Source of the DNA: Lewinellaceae bacterium
GTDB taxonomy: Bacteria > Bacteroidota > Bacteroidia > Chitinophagales > Saprospiraceae
Length of the DNA: 64,000 nucleotides
Direction of reading: 5' to 3'
Assembly: GCA_020636155.1 (NCBI GenBank)
Contig: JACJYM010000006.1
Coordinates: forward strand, 112,917-176,916
A model generated the notes under the pieces. That model made no database searches. It was given only the letters and a program-made list of their open reading frames with translations, and was not told the origin of the DNA. Position numbers and translations under genes: made by a program. Shown in pieces: positions 54,668 to 63,743 of this stretch. Positions within the stretch are counted from its first letter, which is position 1; every line of letters starts with the position of its first letter.

Positions 54668-56226
54668 TAACCAGCCCAACCTTCTCTGTCTAAACTTCTA
54701 AATTGAATTGCTTCGGCTAAATGTTCAATTTTAATTTCTTCACTTCCGGCAAGATCCGCTATCGTACGAGCAACTTTTAATATCCTATCAAATGCACGAG
54801 CTGATAATTGCAATTTATTCATGGCAGTCTTCAGAAGAGTGAGGCCAGCTTGATTCAAGGTACAAACATCTCTTACCATCCTAGAGGGCATTTGCGAATT
54901 AGAGAATATGTCTTTGTCAATATTTTGAAATCTAGTTTCTTGAATTCGTCTGGCATTTATAACCCTTTCTCTGATCTGATCACTAGTTTCACTTAAATAT
55001 TCTTGAGTCGATAATTCATCATAACTCACAGGCGTGACCTCTACATGCAAATCTATTCTATCTAAAAGTGGACCACTTATTTTATTGAGATATCTTTTGA
55101 CTACACCCGGCCCACAGACACATTCTTTTTCAGGATGATTGTAATATCCACATGGGCAAGGATTCATACTCGCAATCAACATAAAGCTAGCGGGGTAATC
55201 CACCGATATTTTAGCTCTTGAAATGGTCACTTTTCGCTCTTCCATAGGTTGTCTCATGACCTCTAAGACCGTTCGCTTAAATTCTGGTAATTCATCCAGA
55301 AATAGAACACCGTTATGTGCTAAGGAAATTTCACCAGGATTTGGATTAGATCCACCACCGACTAATGCGACATCACTGATCGTGTGATGTGGTGATCGGA
55401 AAGGTCGTTCCGTTATTAATGAAGATTCTGGTGCTAATAATCCTGATACAGAATGAATTTTGGTAGTTTCTAGTGCTTCGAAAAGATTTAATGGTGGCAA
55501 GATAGAAGGCAACCTTCTGGCGAGCATGGTTTTTCCAGCCCCTGGTGGCCCAATTAATATGGCATTATGCCCACCTGCAGCCGCTATTTCAAGAGCTCTT
55601 TTAATATTAGTCTGACCTTTTACATCATTAAAATCAAGGCTGTATTTAGTCTTTTTGTCTTCGAACAGTTGCCGTGTATCATATTTTACAGGTTTTAAAT
55701 CTTTAGTACCATTTAGAAATCCGACCACATCTGATAGATTGTCAATGGCATAGATGTCCAAATCATTTACAATAGCAGCTTCTGTTGCATTTTGGCTAGG
55801 GATAAACATGCCTTTAAATTTTTCCTTTCTGGCTTGAATCGCAATGGGAAGGCTTCCCTTGATTGGTCTCAGTTTTCCATCCAATGCGAGTTCTCCCATA
55901 CTCACAAATTCTGACAATTTTTCATGTTCGATTTGACCAGTAGCTGCCAGTATTCCCAATGCGATGGGTAAGTCATAAGCAGAACCTTCTTTGCGTATGT
56001 CGGCTGGTGCGAGGTTGACAACTAGCTTAAGCCGCGGCATTTTTAAACCAATATTTTTTATAGAAGATTCAATTCTCTGATAACCTTCACGAACCGCATT
56101 GTCAGGAAGACCCACTAAATGGTAAAATTGACTACCGGCAGGCACATTTCCACCGGCATTGACTTCTACGGTAATCGTCTGTGCTTCCACTCCGTGTACC
56201 GCACTTGCAAAGGTTTTTACTAGCAT
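54667..56226 (-). CDS. comM: YifB/ComM-family Mg-chelatase-like AAA+ ATPase
   Basis: A 519-residue protein. The N-terminal ChlI-like domain reads 'VEAQTITVEVNAGGNVPAGS' and 'GLPDNAVREGYQRIESSIKN'. The AAA+ core has Walker A 'LIGPPGAGKTMLARRLP', Walker B-like 'HNGVLFLDELPEF' and 'RPFRSPHHTISDVALVGGG'. A cysteine-rich segment ('MNPCPCGYYNHPEKECVCG') and C-terminal 'LNQAGLTLLKTAMNKLQLSA' complete the family pattern. ComM is a branch-migration helicase that helps integrate transforming DNA in naturally competent species. Length is normal. Confidence 0.95.
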   Translation of the reverse strand: MLVKTFASAVHGVEAQTITVEVNAGGNVPAGSQFYHLVGLPDNAVREGYQRIESSIKNIGLKMPRLKLVVNLAPADIRKEGSAYDLPIALGILAATGQIEHEKLSEFVSMGELALDGKLRPIKGSLPIAIQARKEKFKGMFIPSQNATEAAIVNDLDIYAIDNLSDVVGFLNGTKDLKPVKYDTRQLFEDKKTKYSLDFNDVKGQTNIKRALEIAAAGGHNAILIGPPGAGKTMLARRLPSILPPLNLFEALETTKIHSVSGLLAPESSLITERPFRSPHHTISDVALVGGGSNPNPGEISLAHNGVLFLDELPEFKRTVLEVMRQPMEERKVTISRAKISVDYPASFMLIASMNPCPCGYYNHPEKECVCGPGVVKRYLNKISGPLLDRIDLHVEVTPVSYDELSTQEYLSETSDQIRERVINARRIQETRFQNIDKDIFSNSQMPSRMVRDVCTLNQAGLTLLKTAMNKLQLSARAFDRILKVARTIADLAGSEEIKIEHLAEAIQFRSLDREGWAG

Positions 56227-56244
56227 GACAAGATTTTGAATTTA

Positions 56245-57423
56245 TTATACTTTTTTGATAATTATAGCACTTGCACCGCCACCACCATTACATAGTGTAG
56301 CACAACCAATCTCCCCATTTTTTTGATTCAATGTGTGTGCCAATGTCGTAATAATTCTGGCACCGGATGCTCCAAGTGGATGACCTAAAGCCACGGCACC
56401 ACCATTGATATTTACTTTGTCTTCAGAGATGTCTAAAGTTTTATTAAATGCCATAGTGACAACAGCGAATGCCTCATTTACTTCATAAAAATCCACATCA
56501 TTCTTATCTAATCCTGCCATTTTTAATGCCTTTGGAACAGCTAGAGTCGGTGCCGTTGTAAACCAATCTGGTTCTTGGGCGGCATCTGCAAATGCAAGAA
56601 TTTCAGCAATTGGTTTTAAACCCAACTCATTAACTGCTTTTTCTGAAGCCAATACTAAAGCTGAAGCCCCATCATTGATTGTGGAAGCATTAGCCGCTGT
56701 GACTGTTCCTTCTTTGTTGAAAGCCGGTCTTAAAGCAGGTATTTTGTCAAAAAACACATTTTTGTATTCTTCATCTTCAGTCATTAAGATGGGATCTCCC
56801 TTCCTTTGAGGAATAGAAACTGGAACGATTTCTTCCTTGAAAAAACCACTTTCTGTAGCCGTGGCAGCTCTTTTGTAGGATTGAATGGCAAAAGCATCTT
56901 GGTCTTCTCTACTGATAGAGAATTTGGCCGCAGTGGCATCTGCGCTTACCCCCATTGCTTTATGATTGTAGGCATCAGTCAGACCATCTTTTTGTAATCC
57001 GTCGATGGCGTTGACATCACCATACTTGGCACCCCATCTCATGTTTGGTAAGTAATACGGGATATTGCTCATGCTTTCCATACCTCCAGCTACCATGATA
57101 TCTCCCTGACCAGTCATGATTCCTTGTGCAGCAATCATGACCGATTTCATACCGGATGAGCATACTTTATTGATGGTAGTACAGGGAACATTATTTCCAA
57201 TTCCAGCCCCTAGCGCTGCTTGTTTAGCTGGTGCTTGACCTAAATTTGCCTGAATAACATTACCAAAATAAACTTCATCCACAGCCTTTACATCGACTTT
57301 GGCTGCTTCTAAAGCACCTTTAATAGCAATTGATCCTAATTGTGTAGCACTAAAATCTTTTAATTTTCCTCCAAAGCTTCCCATTGGAGTTCTGACTGCT
57401 GACACTATAAATACTTTGTTCAT
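56245..57423 (-). CDS. Acetyl-CoA C-acetyltransferase (thiolase)
   Basis: About 392 residues from ATG 57423. A biosynthetic-type thiolase that condenses two acetyl-CoA or cleaves acetoacetyl-CoA. The reactive Cys is in 'TINKVCSSGMKSVMIAAQGI' (~88-90), then 'GGMESMSNIPYYLP', 'NASTINDGASALVLASEKAV', the His in 'ALGHPLGASGARIITTL' and the second Cys in 'CATLCNGGGGASAIII'. All catalytic residues are present. Its gene ends 18 bases before the start of the comM gene on the same strand, so the two are likely co-transcribed. Together with the HMG-CoA lyase at 62284 it could serve leucine or ketone-body catabolism. Confidence 0.95.
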   Translation of the reverse strand: MNKVFIVSAVRTPMGSFGGKLKDFSATQLGSIAIKGALEAAKVDVKAVDEVYFGNVIQANLGQAPAKQAALGAGIGNNVPCTTINKVCSSGMKSVMIAAQGIMTGQGDIMVAGGMESMSNIPYYLPNMRWGAKYGDVNAIDGLQKDGLTDAYNHKAMGVSADATAAKFSISREDQDAFAIQSYKRAATATESGFFKEEIVPVSIPQRKGDPILMTEDEEYKNVFFDKIPALRPAFNKEGTVTAANASTINDGASALVLASEKAVNELGLKPIAEILAFADAAQEPDWFTTAPTLAVPKALKMAGLDKNDVDFYEVNEAFAVVTMAFNKTLDISEDKVNINGGAVALGHPLGASGARIITTLAHTLNQKNGEIGCATLCNGGGGASAIIIKKV

Positions 57424-57713
57424 CACCGTTTATATTTTAAGTAATTTTAATCTGATTCTTTCGTTATGGATATACTATGTGCAAAAAAATAATTTATGAA
57501 ATAAAGTCAAAAGAACATAATTTTATTGTTAATGTCAAAAAATCAATGAATCGACTTATTTTCGCAGTAAAATTACGAAAACACAATTAAAAATTTGGGT
57601 TATTAAGCAAGTTAAATTTGTTTTTGTATCATAAATAATTTTTAAACCGTCTTTAACTTTAATGTGTTTGTTAATAGGATAAAATGACAATATTTAAAAT
57701 TTTAGAATAATAT

Positions 57714-58802
57714 ATGAAAAGGTATTTTTTAGGGTTTGCCATAATAGTTTTTTCTGCGGTTAGTGGAATGAGCCAAAATTATGAAGAAGAAATTAGCTTT
57801 CAGTATGTAAAGGCAAAGTATTTAGTGGATACGGAAAGGTGGGATGAAGGTTTAAAAATTCTTAGCGAAATCATTAAAAAAGATGAAAATTATGAAAATG
57901 CTATGCTCTTGAGGGCAGAGTGTAAGTTTATGTTGGCTGCCTATAAAGGTGCTAAAATGGACTTGCTCGCTCATTTAGGGAACAAAGGTGTCACAGCTGA
58001 AAATAGTGCATGGCTAGGTAGGACGATGTATGCACTCGAAGAGAAAGAAGGGGCATTGAATTGCATAACGTCGGCTCTATTTCTTGATCCTGAAAATCCC
58101 AAACTTTTTGAGTTGAGAGGTGAGATATATGCAGAACAAGGAAATGATGTTTCTGCATGTGAAGACTGGAATAATGCTTATAAATACGGCTCTGGTAAAG
58201 CAGAATATTATTTGCAAAAAAATTGCGGTATGACGAATGGTAATCCCATAGTCACTAAAGTCCCCGAAACAAAAAAACCAACTTACCAAGAGCCTAAAAA
58301 AGATAATGGCCCGATAACCGAAGGAAAAAGAGTAGAAGATGATTTGGAAAATGATGGAAAGGTTAGTGCAGTGGATAACACGGAAAATAATGGGATGGAT
58401 GATTCCAAAATGGATTCTGAAATGAATGAAAATAAAGTAGAAAATGTGGAGGATACGACCGACGAATTACCAGTACCAGAACCTGAACACGAGAAGGAAA
58501 ATGTCATCGTTATAGACGAAGATTTGACATTGACGATTTATGGAATGGGACTAGGGGAGCGAAAGGTACTCGACCGACCCAGTATTCTTATCCTATCAGA
58601 TGTGGATGGTGAAGTCACCGTAGATGTTTGTGTCAATGAAAGAGGAAAGGTAGAATCAGCCGAATACAACCCTAAATTGTCTACCATTGACAAGAAGAGT
58701 TTGGTTTCGTTAGCAATAAGAAAATCAAAGGAATTTTGGTTTGAAAAATTGGGAAAAAAGGAACAATGTGGATATATAGTATTTAAAATTCAATCGAGCT
58801 AA
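57714..58802 (+). CDS. Exported TPR protein with a TonB-like C-terminal domain
   Basis: A 362-residue protein. Signal peptide 1-20 ('RYFLGFAIIVFSAVSGMSQ'). Residues ~25-165 hold several TPR-like helix pairs ('DERWDEGLKIL'-type: 'TERWDEGLKILSEIIKKDEN', 'NPKLFELRGEIYAEQGNDVS'). Residues ~180-265 are Glu/Asp/Asn-rich and disordered. The last ~95 residues resemble TonB-C: 'VDGEVTVDVCVNERGKVESA' and 'LAIRKSKEFWFEKLGKKEQC' then 'GYIVFKIQ'. A TonB-C domain without a membrane helix in front is unusual, as it would float free in the periplasm. It precedes HtrA by 23 bases, so they may act together. Confidence 0.78.
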   Translation: MKRYFLGFAIIVFSAVSGMSQNYEEEISFQYVKAKYLVDTERWDEGLKILSEIIKKDENYENAMLLRAECKFMLAAYKGAKMDLLAHLGNKGVTAENSAWLGRTMYALEEKEGALNCITSALFLDPENPKLFELRGEIYAEQGNDVSACEDWNNAYKYGSGKAEYYLQKNCGMTNGNPIVTKVPETKKPTYQEPKKDNGPITEGKRVEDDLENDGKVSAVDNTENNGMDDSKMDSEMNENKVENVEDTTDELPVPEPEHEKENVIVIDEDLTLTIYGMGLGERKVLDRPSILILSDVDGEVTVDVCVNERGKVESAEYNPKLSTIDKKSLVSLAIRKSKEFWFEKLGKKEQCGYIVFKIQSS

Positions 58803-58825
58803 TTTTATTTTTGAATTAAGTTTTT

Positions 58826-59998
58826 ATGAAGTTAAATTTTGTTTTTGGTGGTGTGATAATGGTTGCACTGGGAATTTTTGTAGGAAAGAAAATATATCAG
58901 CCTGATTCTGATATGGTGGATAAAACCAAAACAGAATCATTGAGTGATGATACCCCAATGTTAGATAATGAAGCGATTTCTCCAAAGGATGATGTCGATT
59001 CTGTGGCTTCATTCAGCCTGAAAGATTATGAGTTAGAGACCATCAATTTATTTGAAAAATCGGCTCCTAGCGTATGTTTTATTACGACCTTGAGTATGCG
59101 TCGGAACTATTGGACACGGGATGTTACTGAAATTCCATCCGGAACAGGTTCTGGTTTTATATGGGATACAGAAGGTCATATCGTGACCAATTATCACGTA
59201 ATCAAAGATGCTCAAAAATTTACGGTAACGCTTGCCGACCAATCAAACTGGGTAGCAGAGCTTGTAGGAATCGAACCCAACAAAGATTTAGCGGTTTTAA
59301 AAATTAATGCGGAAGGAAAAAAATTGAACCCTATAAAAGTGGGTAGTTCCACAAAATTAAAAGTAGGACAATCCGTATTTGCGATTGGAAATCCGTTTGG
59401 ATTGGATCAAACATTGACTACGGGAATTATAAGTGCATTAGGTAGAGAGATTACTTCAGTGTCTGGTCGTCCAATAAAAGACGTGATACAAACCGATGCA
59501 GCAATTAATCCGGGCAATTCCGGAGGTCCATTGCTTGATAGTCATGGCAGATTGATTGGGGTTAATACCATGATTTATAGTCCATCAGGTGCCAGCGCAG
59601 GCATAGGCTTTTCTATACCTGTAAGTGAAGTAAAATGGGTTGTTCCTGATTTAATCAAGTATGGCGAAGTGAGAAAACCATTGTTGGGAATCACACCTTT
59701 GAATGATGAATATGCTCAGCAGTGGAACATACATGGTGTACTAGTTTTGGGTATAATTAAAGACAGTCCTGCAGAAAAAGCAGGTCTTCAAGCCACTATG
59801 AGAGATGCTCATGGACATATTATAATGGGAGACATTATCAGGATGTTAGACAATGATGAAATTAACAACTTGGATGATTTGTTTGATTTTTTAGAGAAAA
59901 AATCACCCGGAGACAAAATTAAAGTGAGTTATATCAGAGATGGAAAAGAACTCTCGAGTGATATCGTGCTTGCATCATCTGTGTCGTCAAAGGAATAA
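58826..59998 (+). CDS. HtrA/DegP-type periplasmic serine protease
   Basis: A 390-residue protease with an N-terminal membrane anchor (~4-20, 'FVFGGVIMVALGIFVG'). The trypsin-like core carries the triad His124 ('TNYHVIKDAQ'), Asp154 ('NKDLAVLKI') and Ser232 ('AINPGNSGGPLLD'). One PDZ domain follows (~290-385, 'LLGITPLNDEYAQQW', 'SPAEKAGLQATMRDAHGHII'). The single PDZ and N-terminal anchor are like DegS rather than DegP. It degrades or senses misfolded envelope proteins. It is 23 bases after the TPR/TonB-C gene. Confidence 0.93.
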   Translation: MKLNFVFGGVIMVALGIFVGKKIYQPDSDMVDKTKTESLSDDTPMLDNEAISPKDDVDSVASFSLKDYELETINLFEKSAPSVCFITTLSMRRNYWTRDVTEIPSGTGSGFIWDTEGHIVTNYHVIKDAQKFTVTLADQSNWVAELVGIEPNKDLAVLKINAEGKKLNPIKVGSSTKLKVGQSVFAIGNPFGLDQTLTTGIISALGREITSVSGRPIKDVIQTDAAINPGNSGGPLLDSHGRLIGVNTMIYSPSGASAGIGFSIPVSEVKWVVPDLIKYGEVRKPLLGITPLNDEYAQQWNIHGVLVLGIIKDSPAEKAGLQATMRDAHGHIIMGDIIRMLDNDEINNLDDLFDFLEKKSPGDKIKVSYIRDGKELSSDIVLASSVSSKE

Positions 59999-60097
59999 TG
60001 TCAATCACTGTTATATAATGTTATATACATATAATAAATAATTAATATCTTCGTTCGAATATTTGTTATCATTGAAAAAATTAGAAATTATCAAAGC

Positions 60098-60829
60098 ATG
60101 AATTACAAAGTAACCTTAGTTGGAATACTATTTTTAATATTGGTGTCATGTGGTAAGGAGACAGATGACGGAAAATTAGATTTAGGACAAGATTACTTTC
60201 CTCTGATAGAAGAAAATTTTTTAGAATATCGCTCAGACTCAATAGTCGTTGATGATAATGGTCAAAAAATAGATACTCTTGTTTCGTACCTTAAAGAAGT
60301 GATTGGAGAACCGTTTGTTGATTTGGAAGGGGACACCACATTTAAGGTATATCGATATTTTAAAAGAAATTTTGAAGATGCTTACAAACTTTCAAATGTT
60401 TGGATTAAACAGATTAATGCGGATAATGCCCAATCGGTAGAAAACAATTTGAGATTTGTGAAATTGGCATTTCCATTAACTGAAACACAGAGATGGGACG
60501 GAAACATTTATATTCCCGAAGACCAAATTACGGAAATATCGGGCGAGCCCATCGAGATTTATGTTGGATGGAAATATAAAGTGAAGGAATTGGATAAGCC
60601 ATATAGCCTTGAAAATCAAAATTATAATCAAACCGTTCTAATAGAGCAAGCTAATTTTGAGACCGCTATTTCTCTTCGTGAATCTAGTGAACGGTATGCG
60701 AGAGGTATCGGATTGATCGAGAAGAATATGAGGATTTATGATACTCAAAATAGCAATGCTGCCATTCCTTGGGAGGAAAGGGCAGAGGCTGGATTTTCAC
60801 ATACATTGAAATTGATAAACCACAATTGA
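60098..60829 (+). CDS. Lipoprotein of unknown function
   Basis: A 243-residue lipoprotein with lipobox 'ILVSCGKE' (Cys18). The mature part is beta-rich with aromatic strands ('FLEYRSDSIVVDDNGQKIDT', 'YKVKELDKPYSLENQNY', 'FSHTLKLINHN'). No family recognised. It is followed at once by rimM with a 4-base overlap (TTGA). A weak TATCTTCG at 60046-60053 could be a -7 element. Confidence 0.72.
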   Translation: MNYKVTLVGILFLILVSCGKETDDGKLDLGQDYFPLIEENFLEYRSDSIVVDDNGQKIDTLVSYLKEVIGEPFVDLEGDTTFKVYRYFKRNFEDAYKLSNVWIKQINADNAQSVENNLRFVKLAFPLTETQRWDGNIYIPEDQITEISGEPIEIYVGWKYKVKELDKPYSLENQNYNQTVLIEQANFETAISLRESSERYARGIGLIEKNMRIYDTQNSNAAIPWEERAEAGFSHTLKLINHN

Positions 60830-61359
60830 GAAAAAGTCTGTTTAAAGAGGATTTTCGTGAAATAGGATTTTCGATGAAGCCATTCAAGGTGGACGGATTT
60901 CTAAAAATTGAAGTGGCGGAAATGTATTTTGACGCATTAGAAAATTCATCACACGTATTTTTTTTGATTGACGGGCAGCACATTCCATTTAGAATTAAAG
61001 AATTGAACGAATCTCCATATCTTATGGTCAAATTGGAAAAATTTGATTCTTCTGAAAGGGTGGAAGCTCTGACCAACAAGAAGATATTTTTACCAAATAA
61101 TGAATGCCCTGTCATTGATGAGTTAAAAATGCTGGAAAAACTCGACATACCGGCGTGGATAGGTTTTGATATTTATGACAATAATGCAAAAATTGGAACT
61201 ATAATTGATATAGTAGAAATGCCGGGTCAGCTGATGGCATTTGTAAAGTTTCAAGAAAAGGAAGTAATGATTCCGCTCAATGAGTCCTTTATTTATGAAA
61301 TAGATTCACAAAAAAAGCGTATCTTTGCAAATCTCCCAGAAGGCCTAATGAAACTTTAA
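60826..61359 (+). CDS. rimM: Ribosome maturation factor RimM
   Basis: About 177 residues if translation starts at TTG 60826, which overlaps the upstream TGA stop (TTGA). A TTG further upstream at 60769 is possible but would overlap the lipoprotein by 61 bases. The N-terminal RimM domain reads 'FREIGFSMKPFKVDGFLKIE' and the PRC-barrel part 'VEMPGQLMAFVKFQEKEVMI' and 'PLNESFIYEIDSQKKRIFAN'. RimM assists 30S maturation and is often next to trmD/rplS; here it is about 6 kb from rplS. The sequence is divergent but length and motif order fit. Confidence 0.82.
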   Translation: MRKSLFKEDFREIGFSMKPFKVDGFLKIEVAEMYFDALENSSHVFFLIDGQHIPFRIKELNESPYLMVKLEKFDSSERVEALTNKKIFLPNNECPVIDELKMLEKLDIPAWIGFDIYDNNAKIGTIIDIVEMPGQLMAFVKFQEKEVMIPLNESFIYEIDSQKKRIFANLPEGLMKL

Positions 61360-61364
61360 AGAAT

Positions 61365-62243
61365 TTGTCGAATTTAGTGAGGAAAATTATTTTTTTGTTG
61401 TTTTGTTTAGGTTTTTCACCATTGTTAATACATGGACAGATCTACTTTTCTACAGAGATAGGAACTATGAGTTATGTTGGTGATTTAAGTCCTCTCAAGT
61501 CCGCCATTAGTTTTTCAAATCCAAAACCTTATTTTGGTACTTCTATAGGCAAACAACTTGGAAAAGTTGTGACCGGTGAATTTCGCTTTGTGTTTGGCGA
61601 AGTGACAGGAGATGACAGTTATTCCAAGGATGAATCCAGAAGAATTCGAAATTTATCTTTTCAAAGCAACATTTATGAATATAGCCTCGGTCTTAAATTT
61701 AATATTAATAGAATTTTCCTCAAGTGCCTTGATAAATATGGAATAAGTGTCAATTATGATGCGGGAATAGGAATATTTAATTTTAACCCTAGAACTAAAT
61801 ATGAAGGTAGATGGGTCGATCTGAGACCATTGCACACTGAATGCCAAGGTTGCTATGACATCGTAGATTATGATGAATATGAATTGTCACAACTGAATAT
61901 CTCTTATGGTTTTAGTTTTGATATAGGACTGTCAAGTAACACGAAATTAGGATTTAACTATAACTACAGATTTTTATTTACTGATTATCTGGATGATGTG
62001 AGTAATAAATATATAGATGGAGATATTCTGTCTGAACGATTTGGTACTTTATCTTCAATTTTAGCTGATAGGAGTGACGAAGTGGCGGGTGGTACTATTC
62101 ATACTAACGGTGCCATGCGGGGAGATCCTAATAACAATGATGGATATTTTACCCTTGGAATGAAACTTACTTTTGTCTTTGGAAAATCAAATTTGGTGCA
62201 ACCCATGGAAATTATTCCAGAATCTATCGATGTAAAGGAATAA
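61365..62243 (+). CDS. DUF6089-type outer-membrane beta-barrel protein
   Basis: About 288-292 residues; start at TTG 61365 or GTG 61377. A signal peptide is visible (~8-24, 'IFLLFCLGFSPLLIHGQ'). The following beta strands fit DUF6089: 'IYFSTEIGTMSYVGDLSPLK', 'EFRFVFGEVTGDDSYS', 'RRIRNLSFQSNIYEYSLGLK', 'LGFNYNYRFLFTDYLDDVSN' and 'GYFTLGMKLTFVFG'. The family is restricted to Bacteroidota and probably forms an OmpA-like barrel. It starts 5 bases after rimM. Function unknown. Confidence 0.82.
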   Translation: MSNLVRKIIFLLFCLGFSPLLIHGQIYFSTEIGTMSYVGDLSPLKSAISFSNPKPYFGTSIGKQLGKVVTGEFRFVFGEVTGDDSYSKDESRRIRNLSFQSNIYEYSLGLKFNINRIFLKCLDKYGISVNYDAGIGIFNFNPRTKYEGRWVDLRPLHTECQGCYDIVDYDEYELSQLNISYGFSFDIGLSSNTKLGFNYNYRFLFTDYLDDVSNKYIDGDILSERFGTLSSILADRSDEVAGGTIHTNGAMRGDPNNNDGYFTLGMKLTFVFGKSNLVQPMEIIPESIDVKE

Positions 62244-62283
62244 TTTGCCTAATTTTCCGCTGTATTAAAGATTAATTAGCAAT

Positions 62284-63141
62284 ATGACGACCCAAATGGT
62301 AAAAATCATCGAAGCTTCTCGTGATGCCATGCAGGGTTTGCATGAGTTCATACCTACGAAGCTTAAAGCTGAATATATCAATCAATTGTTAAAAGTCGGA
62401 TTTGATACCTTAGATTTTGGAAGTTTCGTTTCTCCAAAGGCCATACCCCAGTTAAGTGATACTTCCGACGTATTGTCTATGTTGGATTTAAGTTCCACCA
62501 AAACCAAACTATTGGCCATTGTGGCGAATAAACGAGGTGCAATCCAAGCTGCGGAGCATCAGGAAATCAAATATCTGGGTTATCCATTTTCAATCTCAGA
62601 GACCTTTCAAATCCGAAATACCAACGCAACGATAGAGGAAAGTATTACTCGAGTCGCTGACATTATTGATATATGTCACTCTAGTGATAAGGAACCGGTT
62701 ATATACATATCTATGGGATTTGGCAATCCCTATGGAGATGAATGGAATGCTGAGATATGTATGCGTTATATAGATATTTTGGTCTCTATGGGAGTAAATA
62801 TCATAGCACTTTCTGACACCATTGGCGTGGCGACAACCGATAGTATTGAGTATCTATTCGAATCTATTATTCCTTGCTATCCCACTGTGGAAATAGGGGC
62901 TCATCTACATAGCCGCTATCAGGATGCTTATGATAAAGTTTCTGCCGCCATAGAAGCTGGTTGCCGTCGTATAGATTGTGCGATAAGGGGTTTTGGTGGC
63001 TGCCCGATGGCAAAAGATGACCTCACTGGTAATATGCCGACGGAAGTTGTACTCAAATATTTGAAAGACCAAAGTATCTCCACTAATATTAATTGGGAAG
63101 AGTTCAAAAAATCAATGGAATTGAGTAGTTTGGTATTTTAA
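62284..63141 (+). CDS. Hydroxymethylglutaryl-CoA lyase family enzyme
   Basis: A 285-residue TIM-barrel aldolase that splits HMG-CoA into acetyl-CoA and acetoacetate, or a close relative. The catalytic Arg-Asp pair is in 'IIEASRDAMQGL' at the N-terminus. 'DFGSFVSPKAIPQLSDTSDV' and 'GFGNPYGDEWNAE' are as in Bacteroidota members. The metal ligands are in 'IGAHLHSRYQDAY' (His-x-His) and the catalytic Cys in 'GFGGCPMAKDDLTGN'. Compared with eukaryotic enzymes the 'GLQNE' element after Arg-Asp is replaced by 'AMQGL', a feature I know from this phylum. It likely acts in leucine breakdown with thiolase. The convergent DUF1684 gene overlaps by 4 bases. Confidence 0.88.
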   Translation: MTTQMVKIIEASRDAMQGLHEFIPTKLKAEYINQLLKVGFDTLDFGSFVSPKAIPQLSDTSDVLSMLDLSSTKTKLLAIVANKRGAIQAAEHQEIKYLGYPFSISETFQIRNTNATIEESITRVADIIDICHSSDKEPVIYISMGFGNPYGDEWNAEICMRYIDILVSMGVNIIALSDTIGVATTDSIEYLFESIIPCYPTVEIGAHLHSRYQDAYDKVSAAIEAGCRRIDCAIRGFGGCPMAKDDLTGNMPTEVVLKYLKDQSISTNINWEEFKKSMELSSLVF

Positions 63142-63743
63142 TGTTCAAATGCTTTCTCTCCGGCTTCAATTTTTGTAGATAGTGAATTTTCTCTCGGTGG
63201 AATAGGGCAATTATAACCATCCGTATAAGCACAATATGGATTATATGATTTATTAAAATCTATAATTATTTGATTGTCAGAAATATCACTCTTATTGATA
63301 TCTATATAGCGACCGCCACCATAGGTTTCTTCTCCGTTAGTTTCGTCTTTATATGGTAAGAACAAATAATCTTTATACAATGGATTATTAATGAAGCGGG
63401 AAACAGTATAAACAAATAATTTGATTTCTTCACGCTTTATTTGGCACTTGACAATTCCATACGGAATGTAGTTTTTTTGCTTGCCGGATGAAGTATTCAA
63501 AATTATTTCTTCCGATTTTTCCAATTTTGAAAAAGAGCATCGGCAACGATAGGATTCGTTGTAAGGATAAAATTCAATTTTATGGGTGTCACTCAGTTTA
63601 ACAACCGGAGGATCCTGAACTGTCAAGTCATGAATATATTTGGATTTATATGCCTCAAAATCATCTTCAGTTACTGCCATTTTCTTGGTGCAAGAAACTT
63701 GAAATAGTATTAAAACAATCAAAAATTCGAATTTCATCTTCAT
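63138..63743 (-). CDS. DUF1684 lipoprotein
   Basis: A 201-residue lipoprotein with lipobox 'FQVSCTKK' (Cys18). The family motifs are clear: 'LFLPYKDETNGEETYGGGRY', 'IIDFNKSYNPYCAYTDGYNC' and 'PIPPRENSLSTKIEAGEKAF'. DUF1684 proteins are common in several phyla and have no confirmed reaction. It overlaps the upstream gene on the minus strand by 4 bases (ATGA), so the pair is probably one operon. Confidence 0.92.
   Translation of the reverse strand: MKMKFEFLIVLILFQVSCTKKMAVTEDDFEAYKSKYIHDLTVQDPPVVKLSDTHKIEFYPYNESYRCRCSFSKLEKSEEIILNTSSGKQKNYIPYGIVKCQIKREEIKLFVYTVSRFINNPLYKDYLFLPYKDETNGEETYGGGRYIDINKSDISDNQIIIDFNKSYNPYCAYTDGYNCPIPPRENSLSTKIEAGEKAFEH

Noticed and set aside
57427..57713. The longest gene-free stretch (287 bases)
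   Set aside because: I looked for a tRNA, small RNA or hairpin and found only A/T-rich sequence with no clear signal beyond a possible promoter.
62284..62420. Altered N-terminal motif of the HMG-CoA lyase as evidence for a new activity
   Set aside because: The same 'RDAMQGL' form is, as I recall, usual for this phylum, so it does not indicate novelty.
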